From: Streptomyces sp. CB02366
Lineage (GTDB): Bacteria; Actinomycetota; Actinomycetes; Streptomycetales; Streptomycetaceae
Direction of reading: 5' to 3'
Length of the DNA stretch: 64,000 nt
Assembly (NCBI RefSeq): GCF_001905905.1
Contig: NZ_LIVT01000003.1
Location: 558,001 to 622,000 of the forward strand
Of the stretch, positions 23,092 to 30,456 are shown in pieces. How positions within the stretch are numbered: the stretch's first letter is position 1; every line of letters begins with the position of its first letter. The notes under the pieces were generated by a model, which saw only the letters and a list, made by a program, of their open reading frames with translations, did not search any database and had not been told where the DNA came from. Made by a program: the position numbers and the translations under genes.

Positions 23092-24023
23092 CCGACACCT
23101 CACCCACCCCCGCCGACCGCCCCGCCGACCAGCTGCGCGACCTCATCGCCGAGGCCCTTCTGGGCTGGGCCGAGACCAACAGCAGCCCGCAGTACGCCGG
23201 GATGCGGCGGCCTGAGACCGTCGTGGCCAACGCCTACGGCCGCACTGACGCGGTCTTGGCCGCCCTGCCCGCGCCTGCCCTGGCGGTGGCCCGGCAGCTC
23301 CTCGGCACCACCGTGGCCGCCCCGCCCGTCGAGGAGCAGGAACCGACCCCGCTGCGGTGGGGCCTCGACGACGTCATGTACGGCGACGACGACACCACCA
23401 CCATCCTGCTGTCCGGGCCCGGCCGCGAGCCGTACTGGCTGGAGCTGGACCCGGAGCGCACGGCCGCACTGCGGGACGCGCTCGACGGGCCGGCCGCCCC
23501 GCCCGCGCCTGCCGACCGGGCCGCCGTGCTCCACCAGGTGGCCGACGAGTGCGACAGGGCCGGAGGGATCTACGCCAGCCGGGGCCAGAACGAGCACGCC
23601 GGGGCCGCGTTCGCCCTCATGGAGACGTTCCGCCGCCAGGCCAACGAAGCCGAGTACGTGGCCACCCCGTGCAGCTTCGGAGCGTGCGAGCCGGGCGGGG
23701 AGCCGTGCACGACGCACGAGCGGCTGATGGCCCACGCCGAGGGCGACCACGAACTGTGCGACCACGCTGCCGCCGGGGTGCAGCCGCCCACCAGCGAGGC
23801 GTACCCCGAGGGCTGCACCTGCGGGCCGCACCAGCTCGCCCGGATCACCACCCCGCCCGCTGCCCCTGCCGCGCCCGAGGAGTCGACCACCCCGGCCGCT
23901 GCCGTCGAGGTGCGCCGCCCCTGCCCGTACTGCCCGCCGCCCGCGATGATCCCCCGCGCCCGGTACGCCGACCACATCGCCACCACCCACCCGGAGCACA
24001 ACGCGCCCGAGGACCCCCAGTGA
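23088..24023 (+). CDS. Multi-zinc-site hypothetical protein
   Basis: A 311-residue protein with three parts. Residues 1-125 are helical then beta (RWGLDDVMYGDDDTTTILLS). The middle (190-250) is rich in Cys/His: CSFGACEPGGEPCTTHERLM, then HELCDH and CTCGPHQ. The end is a CxxC...H...H finger: RPCPYCPPPAMIPRARYADH, then IATTHPEHN. Segments of this kind occur in Streptomyces phage early proteins, but no named family is recognised. Nucleic-acid binding is likely. Confidence 0.6.
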   Translation: MTDTSPTPADRPADQLRDLIAEALLGWAETNSSPQYAGMRRPETVVANAYGRTDAVLAALPAPALAVARQLLGTTVAAPPVEEQEPTPLRWGLDDVMYGDDDTTTILLSGPGREPYWLELDPERTAALRDALDGPAAPPAPADRAAVLHQVADECDRAGGIYASRGQNEHAGAAFALMETFRRQANEAEYVATPCSFGACEPGGEPCTTHERLMAHAEGDHELCDHAAAGVQPPTSEAYPEGCTCGPHQLARITTPPAAPAAPEESTTPAAAVEVRRPCPYCPPPAMIPRARYADHIATTHPEHNAPEDPQ

Positions 24024-24208
24024 CCCGGCCCACCGTCCTCCCCGCCCTCGACCCCGACTTCGCCGCCCACGCCACCGTGGCCGACGTCGACGCGCAGATC
24101 GCACGCGCCCAGCACGCCGCCACCGTCGCGGACGACCAACTGCGGGAGCTGATCCTGCTGCGCGCCCGAATCACCCGCACCCGAGCGCCCGAGGAGCCCA
24201 CACGATGA
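24020..24208 (+). CDS. Small helical protein
   Basis: A 62-residue protein (GTG start) forming one long amphipathic helix: VADVDAQIARAQHAATVADD followed by QLRELILLRARITR. 4-bp overlaps with both neighbours. It may be a small partner of the downstream PAPS-reductase-like enzyme; this is positional inference only. Confidence 0.5.
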   Translation: MTRPTVLPALDPDFAAHATVADVDAQIARAQHAATVADDQLRELILLRARITRTRAPEEPTR

Positions 24209-25215
24209 CCACGCCCGAGCCCACCCTGCGCCTCCTCTCCCTGGGCGCCGGCGTCCAGTCCACCGCCCTGCTGCTCCTCGCCGCCGAAGGCCGCCTGCCC
24301 GGCCTGGACGGTGCGATCTTCTCCGACACCGGATGGGAGCCCGCCGCCGTCTACCAGCACCTCGACCGCCTGGAAACGGAGGTCGCCCAGCCCGCCGGGA
24401 TCCCGATCTACCGCGTCTCCGCCGGCCGCATCCAGGACGACGTCCTCAACCCCGACAAGCAGCGCTCCCTCCCCGCCCACACCCGCGACCCCGAGACCGG
24501 CGACCACGGGATGCTCAACCGCCGCTGCACTCAGACGTACAAGCTCACCCCGATCATGCGGAAAACCCGCCTTCTCCTCGGAGCATCGACCTCCGACCCC
24601 GTACCGTGCAGGTACTGCGACGGCACCGGCACCCGCATCGCCCCCTGGCGGGCCAAGCTCAACGACCACACCCCCGGCCCCTGCTCCGTCTGCGACGGCA
24701 CCGGCACCCTCGCCCGCGTCGGCCAACCCCCGCGCGGCACCTGGGCCGAACAGTGGATCGGGTTCTCCACCGACGAGATCGGCCGCGTCTCCACCCGCGC
24801 CGACACCCGGTACGCCAAGTCCCGGCACCCGCTGCTGGAACTGGGCATGTCCCGCACCCAGTGCGAGGCGTACCTGAAGAGCCGCGGGTGGGGCAGCACC
24901 GCGAAGTCGGCGTGCATCGGCTGCCCGTTCCACGGCAACGCCGAATGGCGGCGGATGCGCGACACCGACCCCGAGTCCTGGGCCGAAGCTGTCCGCTTCG
25001 ACAAGGCGTACCGCACCGGGCCAGGCCTGCGCCACGAACGATTCCTGCACATCAGCCGGCGGCCCCTCGACGAAGCCCCGATCGACCGCGTCCGCCCCTC
25101 CGAGTGGAAGCAGGACGACTTCTTCGACGCCGTGTACGACGCCGAGCTAGCCGAGAACGGCGACCCGGACGGCTGCTCCCCCTACGCCTGCCGCTCCGGC
25201 TCCGCCGCCGCCTGA
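24205..25215 (+). CDS. PAPS-reductase/PP-loop superfamily protein with DnaJ-like zinc knuckles
   Basis: A 336-residue member of the phosphoadenosine-phosphosulfate reductase (adenine nucleotide alpha-hydrolase) fold. The PP-loop is RLLSLGAGVQSTALLLLA at residues 8-25, followed by FSDTGWEP at about 40. Residues 133-170 contain CRYCDGTG and CSVCDGTG, two CxxCxGxG modules as in DnaJ zinc centres, inserted between the PP-loop half and the C-terminal part with SACIGCPFHGNAEWRRMR. The same fold is used by DndC-type DNA sulfur-modification enzymes and by sulfate-assimilation reductases. No other sulfate-assimilation gene is nearby, so a nucleic-acid modification role is favoured. A strong terminator follows. 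Confidence 0.75.
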   Translation: MTTPEPTLRLLSLGAGVQSTALLLLAAEGRLPGLDGAIFSDTGWEPAAVYQHLDRLETEVAQPAGIPIYRVSAGRIQDDVLNPDKQRSLPAHTRDPETGDHGMLNRRCTQTYKLTPIMRKTRLLLGASTSDPVPCRYCDGTGTRIAPWRAKLNDHTPGPCSVCDGTGTLARVGQPPRGTWAEQWIGFSTDEIGRVSTRADTRYAKSRHPLLELGMSRTQCEAYLKSRGWGSTAKSACIGCPFHGNAEWRRMRDTDPESWAEAVRFDKAYRTGPGLRHERFLHISRRPLDEAPIDRVRPSEWKQDDFFDAVYDAELAENGDPDGCSPYACRSGSAAA

Positions 25216-25225
25216 CACCCCTGCT

Positions 25226-25255
25226 GTGTGGCCGCCCCGCTGCGGGCGGCCACAC
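25226..25255 (+). terminator. Hairpin terminator after the PAPS-reductase-like gene
   Basis: Perfect 12-bp stem GTGTGGCCGCCC / GGGCGGCCACAC with a 6-base loop, 10 bp after the stop. It ends or attenuates the replication/modification part of the early operon. Confidence 0.75.
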
Positions 25256-25280
25256 CACACCTCGGAAGGACCCGACCGCC

Positions 25281-25469
25281 ATGACCGCGCCCGCCGAGTT
25301 CACCGTCACCGCCAACCGAGGCCCCTGCCTCATCTACGCCTCCAGCACCGGCGACGCCATCACCCTCGCCGACCAGATGGTCGTCTCCGACCCCCGCGAG
25401 CGTGCCATCTGCCGGGCGCTCCTCGTCCACGCCCTGACCCTGCTCGACGCTGCCAAGGGGGCCCGGTGA
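25281..25469 (+). CDS. Small hypothetical protein
   Basis: A 62-residue protein, MTAPAEFTVTANRGPCLIYA..., with a beta-rich start and a C-terminal helix (ICRALLVHALTLLDAAKGA). A GGAAGGA ribosome site lies upstream. It is coupled to the next gene by 4 bp. No family recognised. Confidence 0.55.
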   Translation: MTAPAEFTVTANRGPCLIYASSTGDAITLADQMVVSDPRERAICRALLVHALTLLDAAKGAR

Positions 25470-26194
25470 CCACCCAGCCCGAGGCCGACCTCCGCGCCCA
25501 GGTGAAAACCGCCCTCACCACCGCGCACATCAGCCAAGCCGAAGCCGCCCGCCGACTCGGCCTCAGCACCAAGCACATGAGCCAGATGCTCACCGGCCGC
25601 GCCACCCTCACCCTCGACTGGGCCGACCGCATCCTCACCCTCTGCGGCATGACGCTCGCCGTGGTTGCTGTCCCCGCCACGAACCACGCTCGCCCCGCGC
25701 AGCCGCGCATCCCGCTCGACGACCTCACCAGCGACGCCCTCGACCAGCTATACGACCGCCTCGCCCTCCTCGAAGCCGGACGCGACGAACGAGTCGCGCT
25801 GCTGGAGGAAGCCCGCGACGCCCTGGAGGCCGCCGGGATCAACGAAGCCCACGGCGGGGAGTCCTGGCCCCGGCTCGTACCCGCCATCGAGGAGCTGGCC
25901 GCCGAACGGGACGCCGCCCGGGCCCGCCTCGACTACCACGAGCAATCCCTCCTCCCCGACCTCCGACGCCGCGCCGAGTCCGACCGGCAGGCCATCGGAC
26001 GGTGGAGAGCCCGAGCCGAAACCGCCGAGGCCCGCGTGACCGAGCTGGAGACCGACAACGCCCGCCTGACCGCGGGGCAGTGCCTCGACTCCCGGGCCAT
26101 GTGCGAGCAACACCACCTGCCCCCGGTGGCCGGTTGCCCGTACCCCCGCTGCCGGGCCGCACGCGCCACCACCGGACGCGCAGCCACCGCCTGA
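25466..26194 (+). CDS. XRE-type HTH protein with long coiled coil
   Basis: A 242-residue protein. Residues 10-70 hold a helix-turn-helix: ISQAEAARRLGLSTKHMSQM then LTGRATLTLDWADRILTL, similar to HigA/XRE antidote folds. Residues 85-200 form a charged coiled coil (RDERVALLEEARDALEAAGI; ELAAERDAARARLDYHEQSL). The C-terminus has CEQHHLPPVAGCPYPRC, a possible zinc site. Probably a DNA-binding regulator; the target is unknown. Confidence 0.68.
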   Translation: MTTQPEADLRAQVKTALTTAHISQAEAARRLGLSTKHMSQMLTGRATLTLDWADRILTLCGMTLAVVAVPATNHARPAQPRIPLDDLTSDALDQLYDRLALLEAGRDERVALLEEARDALEAAGINEAHGGESWPRLVPAIEELAAERDAARARLDYHEQSLLPDLRRRAESDRQAIGRWRARAETAEARVTELETDNARLTAGQCLDSRAMCEQHHLPPVAGCPYPRCRAARATTGRAATA

Positions 26195-26230
26195 CCCCGC
26201 CAACCACCCGACCGCCGAGGAGCACCGACC

Positions 26231-26785
26231 ATGATCATCCCGCCCCAGTTCCTCGACGGAACCACCCCGAGCTGCACCCCCGCCACCGCCCGCCTGTTCG
26301 ACAGCACCGACCCGAAGGACGAGCGGGAGGCCGCCGCGATCTGTGCCGGCTGCCCGCTCCGGGCCGGGTGCGCCACCCACGCCCTGACCGTTCCGGAGGA
26401 GCGGGGGACGTGGGGTGGGCTGACCGCGCACCAGCGGCGCCGGGTGCTGAACCCGGATGACGGGACGTGGCTCGACTCGCAGGGGCGTGTGCGGCTGCCC
26501 TGCGGCACGTTCAACGCGCTCATGGCGCACTGCCGGTACGCGGAGACCTGCGACCGCTGTGAGGCCGCCCAGGCGGCGCGTACGGCCTCCGGGCGGCGGG
26601 CCCGGCTGGCCGAGGAACACGCTCGCGGCGGCACCCCCACCGGCGCCCAGTTGCACCGGCGGCTCGGGGAGCGGCCGTGCCTGCCGTGCCGGGCAGCACA
26701 CGCCCGGTACAGGGCGGTCCGGGCCGCCGCCCGCCGCATGAACCAGCAGCCCCCGCAGCAGCGCGGGTTGGCGATGGCGTCATGA
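26231..26785 (+). CDS. WhiB-like regulator (third copy)
   Basis: A 184-residue WhiB-family protein with ligands Cys15, Cys38, Cys41 and Cys47 and the turn RGTWGGLTAHQRRRVLNPDD. The long C-terminal extension has further Cys pairs (LPCGTFNALMAHCRYAETCD, then CEAA, and RPCLPCRAAHARYR) resembling an HNH-like or zinc-ribbon region without an evident nuclease core. It lies downstream of the terminator at 25226-25255, separate from the other two Wbl genes. Confidence 0.83.
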   Translation: MIIPPQFLDGTTPSCTPATARLFDSTDPKDEREAAAICAGCPLRAGCATHALTVPEERGTWGGLTAHQRRRVLNPDDGTWLDSQGRVRLPCGTFNALMAHCRYAETCDRCEAAQAARTASGRRARLAEEHARGGTPTGAQLHRRLGERPCLPCRAAHARYRAVRAAARRMNQQPPQQRGLAMAS

Positions 26786-27162
26786 CCGCCACACCGAAGG
26801 GAACCCACATGCCCACCGACCCCAACCACCGTGCCCTGCTCCGTGCCATCGAGAAGCTGACGACGCAGGTCAGACGCATCGCCGACACCCTCGCCGACGG
26901 GACCGCACAGGAGACGTTCGCCCTCGTGCCGCCCGTCGTCACCGACGACGACGGGGCACAGACGACGGGCGACGACGCGACCCGGCCGCAACTGATGGGC
27001 GACGGCGTCCCGCTGCCCTGGCCTGCCCCGCCCTACAAGATGTGCTCCGCCTCCACCCAGGGCGCGTTCGGCCGGCTGCTGGGCCCGTGCGTCCTGCGGT
27101 ACCAGCACGACGGGCCCGTCCACCAGGACGCCAGCGGCACTATGTGGGCAACGAAGGGCTGA
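26782..27162 (+). CDS. Hypothetical phage protein
   Basis: A 126-residue protein with an N-terminal helix (LLRAIEKLTTQVRRIADTLA), an acidic linker and a C-terminal segment with KMCSASTQGAFGRLLGPCVL and HDGPVHQDASG, which has a Cys/His pattern. Start is the overlapping ATG at 26782; a later ATG at 26809 also has a ribosome site. Function unknown. Confidence 0.6.
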   Translation: MTATPKGTHMPTDPNHRALLRAIEKLTTQVRRIADTLADGTAQETFALVPPVVTDDDGAQTTGDDATRPQLMGDGVPLPWPAPPYKMCSASTQGAFGRLLGPCVLRYQHDGPVHQDASGTMWATKG

Positions 27163-27165
27163 CCC

Positions 27166-27402
27166 ATGGCCAACGTCCTGCTCCTCGTGGCCTCTGCGGT
27201 CATGCTCGGCGTCGCCGGGTGGGCCACCTGGGACAGCCACCGCCACATGCTCCGCGCCGAAGCCGCCGCCCGCCAGGCGCGCGAACACGCCCGCCAGGCA
27301 CAGGAACACGCCCACGTGGCCCATGCTCACGCTGTCCGGGCCCGCGAGGCTGCGGACCGAGCGCAGGCGGCACGGCATGCCTCGCGCCAGCACGGGAACT
27401 AA
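27166..27402 (+). CDS. Small membrane-anchored His-rich coiled-coil protein
   Basis: A 78-residue protein with an N-terminal membrane helix (MANVLLLVASAVMLGVAGWA) and a cytoplasmic or surface helix rich in Ala, Arg and His (ARQAQEHAHVAHAHAVRARE). The His-rich helix could bind metal. Function unknown. Confidence 0.6.
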   Translation: MANVLLLVASAVMLGVAGWATWDSHRHMLRAEAAARQAREHARQAQEHAHVAHAHAVRAREAADRAQAARHASRQHGN

Positions 27403-27453
27403 CCCGCGCCGCCCATCGTCCACACCATCACACCAACCGCCACAAGGAGCACC

Positions 27454-27639
27454 ATGAGCAGCCTCAACGAGCACGTCGAGAACAACGCCGATCCGGAGAA
27501 GCGCGCCCGCGACGCTCTCCTCGCAGCCATCGCCGCTGACGTCGAGGAGGTCGCCAAGAAGACACAGGTCGACCACCGCACTCCCCGCCTCAAGTCCCTC
27601 GCGGAGGCGTACGCCCTCGTCGTACACGGCAACAGCTGA
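27454..27639 (+). CDS. Small hypothetical protein
   Basis: A 61-residue, acidic helical protein (MSSLNEHVENNADPEKRARD...) with a good ribosome site (AAGGAG) before the ATG. It is the last gene before a bidirectional terminator. No family recognised. Confidence 0.6.
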   Translation: MSSLNEHVENNADPEKRARDALLAAIAADVEEVAKKTQVDHRTPRLKSLAEAYALVVHGNS

Positions 27640-27652
27640 TTGACGCAGCACA

Positions 27653-27694
27653 GACGCCCGTCACCCCGGCCGTGAGCCAGGGGCGACGGGCGTC
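27653..27694. terminator. Bidirectional terminator between convergent genes
   Basis: Perfect 10-bp stem GACGCCCGTC / GACGGGCGTC with a 22-base loop that contains smaller pairs. It sits between the end of the rightward early genes (27639) and the stop of the leftward membrane protein (27707), so it can serve both. Confidence 0.7.
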
Positions 27695-27706
27695 GTCATG
27701 CCGTCG

Positions 27707-28273
27707 TCAGGACGCGTACCGAGTCACCTTCGTCACCCGGCACTCCACCTTCCCCTCCACCTGGTCAAGGGACTGCGCCTCCGCCTCAACCTCCTGCCCC
27801 GCCGCCACGTTGTTCGACGCCGCGAACGCCTCACCCAACCGCTTCCCCGACGCGTTCACGAACTCCACGGACACGATGTAGTTCGACTTCTTGCTGGACC
27901 GGTTCGTAATCAGCACGTCCGCCTTCGGCCAGCCCGTCGTACCGTTCACCTCGCACCCGGTGATCTTCACGTCGCCCTCCGGGCCGGACGGCTCCTTCGC
28001 CGGGGCGTCCTCCTCCGGCTCCTTCTCCGGCGCGGCGGCCGGCTCCGACACCGTCGTCGCAGGCTTCGACGACGCCTCACCCCCGTCGTCACCGCCCATC
28101 GCCACCGCGCCGACGACGCCGATCACCACCAGCAACCCGACGATACCCAGGCACCCCAGGCCCACGATCTTCCCGGCGGACGACTTCTTCGGCGCCGGCG
28201 GCTGCCCGCCCCACTGCGGAGGCTGCTGCCCCCACCCCTGCGGCTGCTGGCCCTGCGGATACTGCTGCGACAT
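27707..28273 (-). CDS. Membrane-anchored FxLYD/DUF4352-like protein (lysogenic moron candidate)
   Basis: A 188-residue protein on the strand opposite to its neighbours. A Gln/Pro/Gly-rich cytoplasmic N-terminus (QYPQGQQPQGWGQQPPQWGG) is followed by one membrane helix at about 38-58 (IVGLGCLGIVGLLVVIGVVG), an Ala/Glu/Pro linker, and an extracellular beta domain with GWPKADVLITNRSSKKSNYI and VEFVNASGKRLGE, matching the FxLYD pattern (tandem beta strands, NxS). Such proteins are common in Streptomyces chromosomes. Its orientation and own promoter region indicate expression in the lysogen, possibly changing the host envelope. Start MSQQYP is favoured over an upstream ATG. Confidence 0.72.
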   Translation of the reverse strand: MSQQYPQGQQPQGWGQQPPQWGGQPPAPKKSSAGKIVGLGCLGIVGLLVVIGVVGAVAMGGDDGGEASSKPATTVSEPAAAPEKEPEEDAPAKEPSGPEGDVKITGCEVNGTTGWPKADVLITNRSSKKSNYIVSVEFVNASGKRLGEAFAASNNVAAGQEVEAEAQSLDQVEGKVECRVTKVTRYAS

Positions 28274-28436
28274 GGCGTCCCCCTGGGATCTCCGTCTACG
28301 TCCGCGCACCGTACGAGACCAGCGGACCCGCCGTCTCCGGAAGTGGCCAACCCGTGACAGACGAGTGACGACGACGTGTCGCTGACGGGCCGTCTGGACG
28401 ACGACGACACCCGTCGACTAGGCTGCTGCTCGCACC

Positions 28437-28502
28437 GACACCGATAGCAGCGGTCCGGTCCAACAACCAAAAAAAGCGGGCCCAGACGACACGGATAGCA
28501 GC
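28437..28502 (+). repeat. Direct repeat pair in the divergent promoter region
   Basis: GACACCGATAGCAGC at 28437-28451 and GACACGGATAGCAGC at 28488-28502, 51 bp apart (about five helical turns), between the divergent moron and membrane-cluster genes. They may be operators or promoter parts. No clear -35/-10 pair was found with confidence. Confidence 0.4.
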
Positions 28503-28540
28503 CGTGGTCTGGACCCTAACCACAGGAGTTGCACCCTCCC

Positions 28541-29332
28541 ATGGCTGACCAGCACCTTAGCGTGCCGTCCCCCCGCGACGGCACCCGTCCCCCCTGGTAC
28601 GCGCGCACCGCGACCACCGTCGGACGCCCCGCCGTCCTCGCGGCCACCCTGATCATGTCGATGCCCGGCGAATACAAGGTCGCCAAGCTCGCTGGCTGGT
28701 CCGACCCCTGGGCCTACGGCATGCCGTTCGCCCTCTCCGCCTACGCAGGGATCGCCGCAGTCGTCGCCGCGACCCGCCCCAAGGGCGCCCGCGGCAGGTT
28801 CTCCGCCCAGCTCGGCGCCGGGTTCGCGATCATCCTCGCCCTCGCCGCGCAGGTCGTCGCGCACCTCGTGCAGACCGAGCACATGAACGGCAACCAGGCG
28901 TGGCTCATCGCCGTTACCTCGATGGTGCCCCCGGCCGTCCTCGCGCACCTGCTGCACCTCGCCGCCACCCCGACGCCCGTCGCGACCCCGTCGACCAGCG
29001 TCGACACCCCCGTCGTCGAGCGGGCCGACACCCCCGTCGACCCGGCCCCGGCGGTTGCCCCGCCCATGCCGCAGCAGGCCCCCGCCATCGCGCCCACCCC
29101 CGCCCCGGCCCCCGCGCCGATCGTCTACCGCGACCCCCGGTGCATCGTCGTCCGCCCTCTCTACGCCGACGGCACCCGCCCCGGCACCGGCGCCATGCGC
29201 GACGCCCTCATCGCCGCCGGCCACGGACGCGTCGGCGACTCCACGATCCGCGGCACCATCCGCGCGGAGATCGAGGAGCACGAGCCGCACCTGGCCCTGC
29301 TGCCGCCCGCACTCCACGGTCGCGCCGCATAG
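28541..29332 (+). CDS. DUF2637/SpdB-like membrane protein
   Basis: A 263-residue protein with four hydrophobic helices between residues about 25 and 140 (AVLAATLIMSMPGEYKVAKL; MPFALSAYAGIAAVVAATR; FAIILALAAQVVAHLVQTEH; AVTSMVPPAVLAHLLHLA), a Pro/Thr/Ala-rich linker (145-190), and a soluble C-terminal helix-turn-helix-like domain (GTRPGTGAMRDALIAAGHGR). The membrane part resembles DUF2637/SpdB proteins of Streptomyces plasmids and integrative elements, where they aid intramycelial plasmid spread. ATG 28541 is used because the CAGGAG ribosome site is correctly placed for it. The role in a phage is unknown. Confidence 0.65.
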   Translation: MADQHLSVPSPRDGTRPPWYARTATTVGRPAVLAATLIMSMPGEYKVAKLAGWSDPWAYGMPFALSAYAGIAAVVAATRPKGARGRFSAQLGAGFAIILALAAQVVAHLVQTEHMNGNQAWLIAVTSMVPPAVLAHLLHLAATPTPVATPSTSVDTPVVERADTPVDPAPAVAPPMPQQAPAIAPTPAPAPAPIVYRDPRCIVVRPLYADGTRPGTGAMRDALIAAGHGRVGDSTIRGTIRAEIEEHEPHLALLPPALHGRAA

Positions 29333-29336
29333 CCCA

Positions 29337-29486
29337 GTGGCCTTCTTCGGCCCGTTCTGCGCGCTCGCAGCTGTCCTCGCGCTGCTCGGTCTCGCCTTCG
29401 TGGCTACCGACGACGTCCCGCCCGTCACCGGGACCGTCGCCCTCGTACTCACCCTCGCCGCCCTCGCCGCGGCCCTCCTCCACTGA
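29337..29486 (+). CDS. 49-residue two-helix membrane protein
   Basis: A GTG-initiated small protein made almost entirely of two hydrophobic helices (VAFFGPFCALAAVLALLGLA; TGTVALVLTLAALAAALL) joined by an acidic loop. It lies 4 bp after the SpdB-like gene. Function unknown; small Spd-type proteins have this form. Confidence 0.55.
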   Translation: MAFFGPFCALAAVLALLGLAFVATDDVPPVTGTVALVLTLAALAAALLH

Positions 29487-29495
29487 GGACACCCC

Positions 29496-30017
29496 ATGCA
29501 GATGGTCACCTTCGGCGGCGTCACCCTCGGACTGCTGCTCCTCATCTACGCCCTCATCCAGTGGTGGCCCGGCATGAAGCCGCTCCGCAAGGACCCCGCT
29601 GGGGCCGCCGCCGCCCTCCTCCCGTTCCTGTTCGCATGGGCCTACGGCGTTCTCGCGATCCTCACCGTCGGCGGCCTCATCGGCTGGATTGCCGACACCA
29701 CCCTGTGGATCTCCAACTGGTTGGGGGACGCGGCGCTCGTCTGGGGCGTCGGCGGTGAGTCCGGCCAGCGCGGGCCGACCGTCGCCTACCTCCCCCTTAC
29801 CCAGACCGGCGGAGCCATCGTCCTCCTCCTCACCGCAGTCCTCGTCGCCATCGGGAAGCGAAAGAAGACCCCGGCCGACGTGAAGTCCAGCCTCAAGATG
29901 GGCGCCTGGTGCGGCATCTGCCTCGGCACCTCGGCCGGGGTGGCGGGCTTCGCGGCCGTGCCTCTCGCGCAGGCCGCGAACTGGGCGGGTGGCGCGCTGT
30001 ACGGGCTCGCCGGATGA
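29496..30017 (+). CDS. Multi-pass membrane protein of the small-membrane cluster
   Basis: A 173-residue protein with about four membrane helices (FGGVTLGLLLLIYALIQWW; ALLPFLFAWAYGVLAILTVG; GGAIVLLLTAVLVAIGK; and GICLGTSAGVAGFAAVPLAQ). Basic KRKK follows the third helix. No known family. It overlaps the next gene by 4 bp. Confidence 0.6.
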   Translation: MQMVTFGGVTLGLLLLIYALIQWWPGMKPLRKDPAGAAAALLPFLFAWAYGVLAILTVGGLIGWIADTTLWISNWLGDAALVWGVGGESGQRGPTVAYLPLTQTGGAIVLLLTAVLVAIGKRKKTPADVKSSLKMGAWCGICLGTSAGVAGFAAVPLAQAANWAGGALYGLAG

Positions 30018-30346
30018 GCCGCCGGAAGAAGCCCCCTGAGCCTGTCGAGGAGGCCCCGGAGGAGACCGCCCCGAGCCCGTCCCGGGCGGCCGGTGGATGC
30101 GTCCTCGCCGCCCTCGCACTCGGCGTCACCGCCGCCCTGTTCGCCGCCCTCGGCACCACCGCCGTCCTCGCCCTGTGGGCAGTCGGCGCGGTCGCCCTAC
30201 GACGGGCCGCAAGATCCGTGCCCCGTGCAGCTAACCCCGCTCCCCCACCGGTCCCAGAAGGGGCTGGAAACACAAACACGCAGTTCACAGTGGTGGAGGA
30301 CCGACCCGGCCACTGCACCGTCGTCTGGCAGAAGGAGGGGTCCTGA
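30014..30346 (+). CDS. Membrane protein of the small-membrane cluster
   Basis: A 110-residue protein: charged N-terminus (MSRRKKPPEPVEEAPEETAP), a hydrophobic stretch forming one or two helices (CVLAALALGVTAALFAALGT; TAVLALWAVGAVALRRAARS) and a soluble tail. It resembles SpdD-type small proteins of Streptomyces conjugative elements in layout only. Coupled to both neighbours by overlaps. Confidence 0.6.
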   Translation: MSRRKKPPEPVEEAPEETAPSPSRAAGGCVLAALALGVTAALFAALGTTAVLALWAVGAVALRRAARSVPRAANPAPPPVPEGAGNTNTQFTVVEDRPGHCTVVWQKEGS

Positions 30347-30456
30347 TGGCCCTGGAGAAGCAGATCAGTCTCGGCGGCCTCGCCCGCCGGAACGAGCAGT
30401 CTCAGCAGAAGCGGGCCGCCGAGAAGGCCAGCACCAGCACGCCGAAGAAGGGATGA
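30346..30456 (+). CDS. 36-residue Lys/Gln-rich protein
   Basis: A small basic protein beginning MALEKQISLGGLARRNEQSQ and ending in KKG, sharing a base with the preceding stop and overlapping the next ATG by 4 bp. Support comes from this coupling. No motif. Confidence 0.45.
   Translation: MALEKQISLGGLARRNEQSQQKRAAEKASTSTPKKG

Noticed and set aside
24205..25215. Sulfate-assimilation reductase (CysH)
   Set aside because: Lacks the CysH C-terminal signature, has zinc knuckles, and has no cys genes around it.
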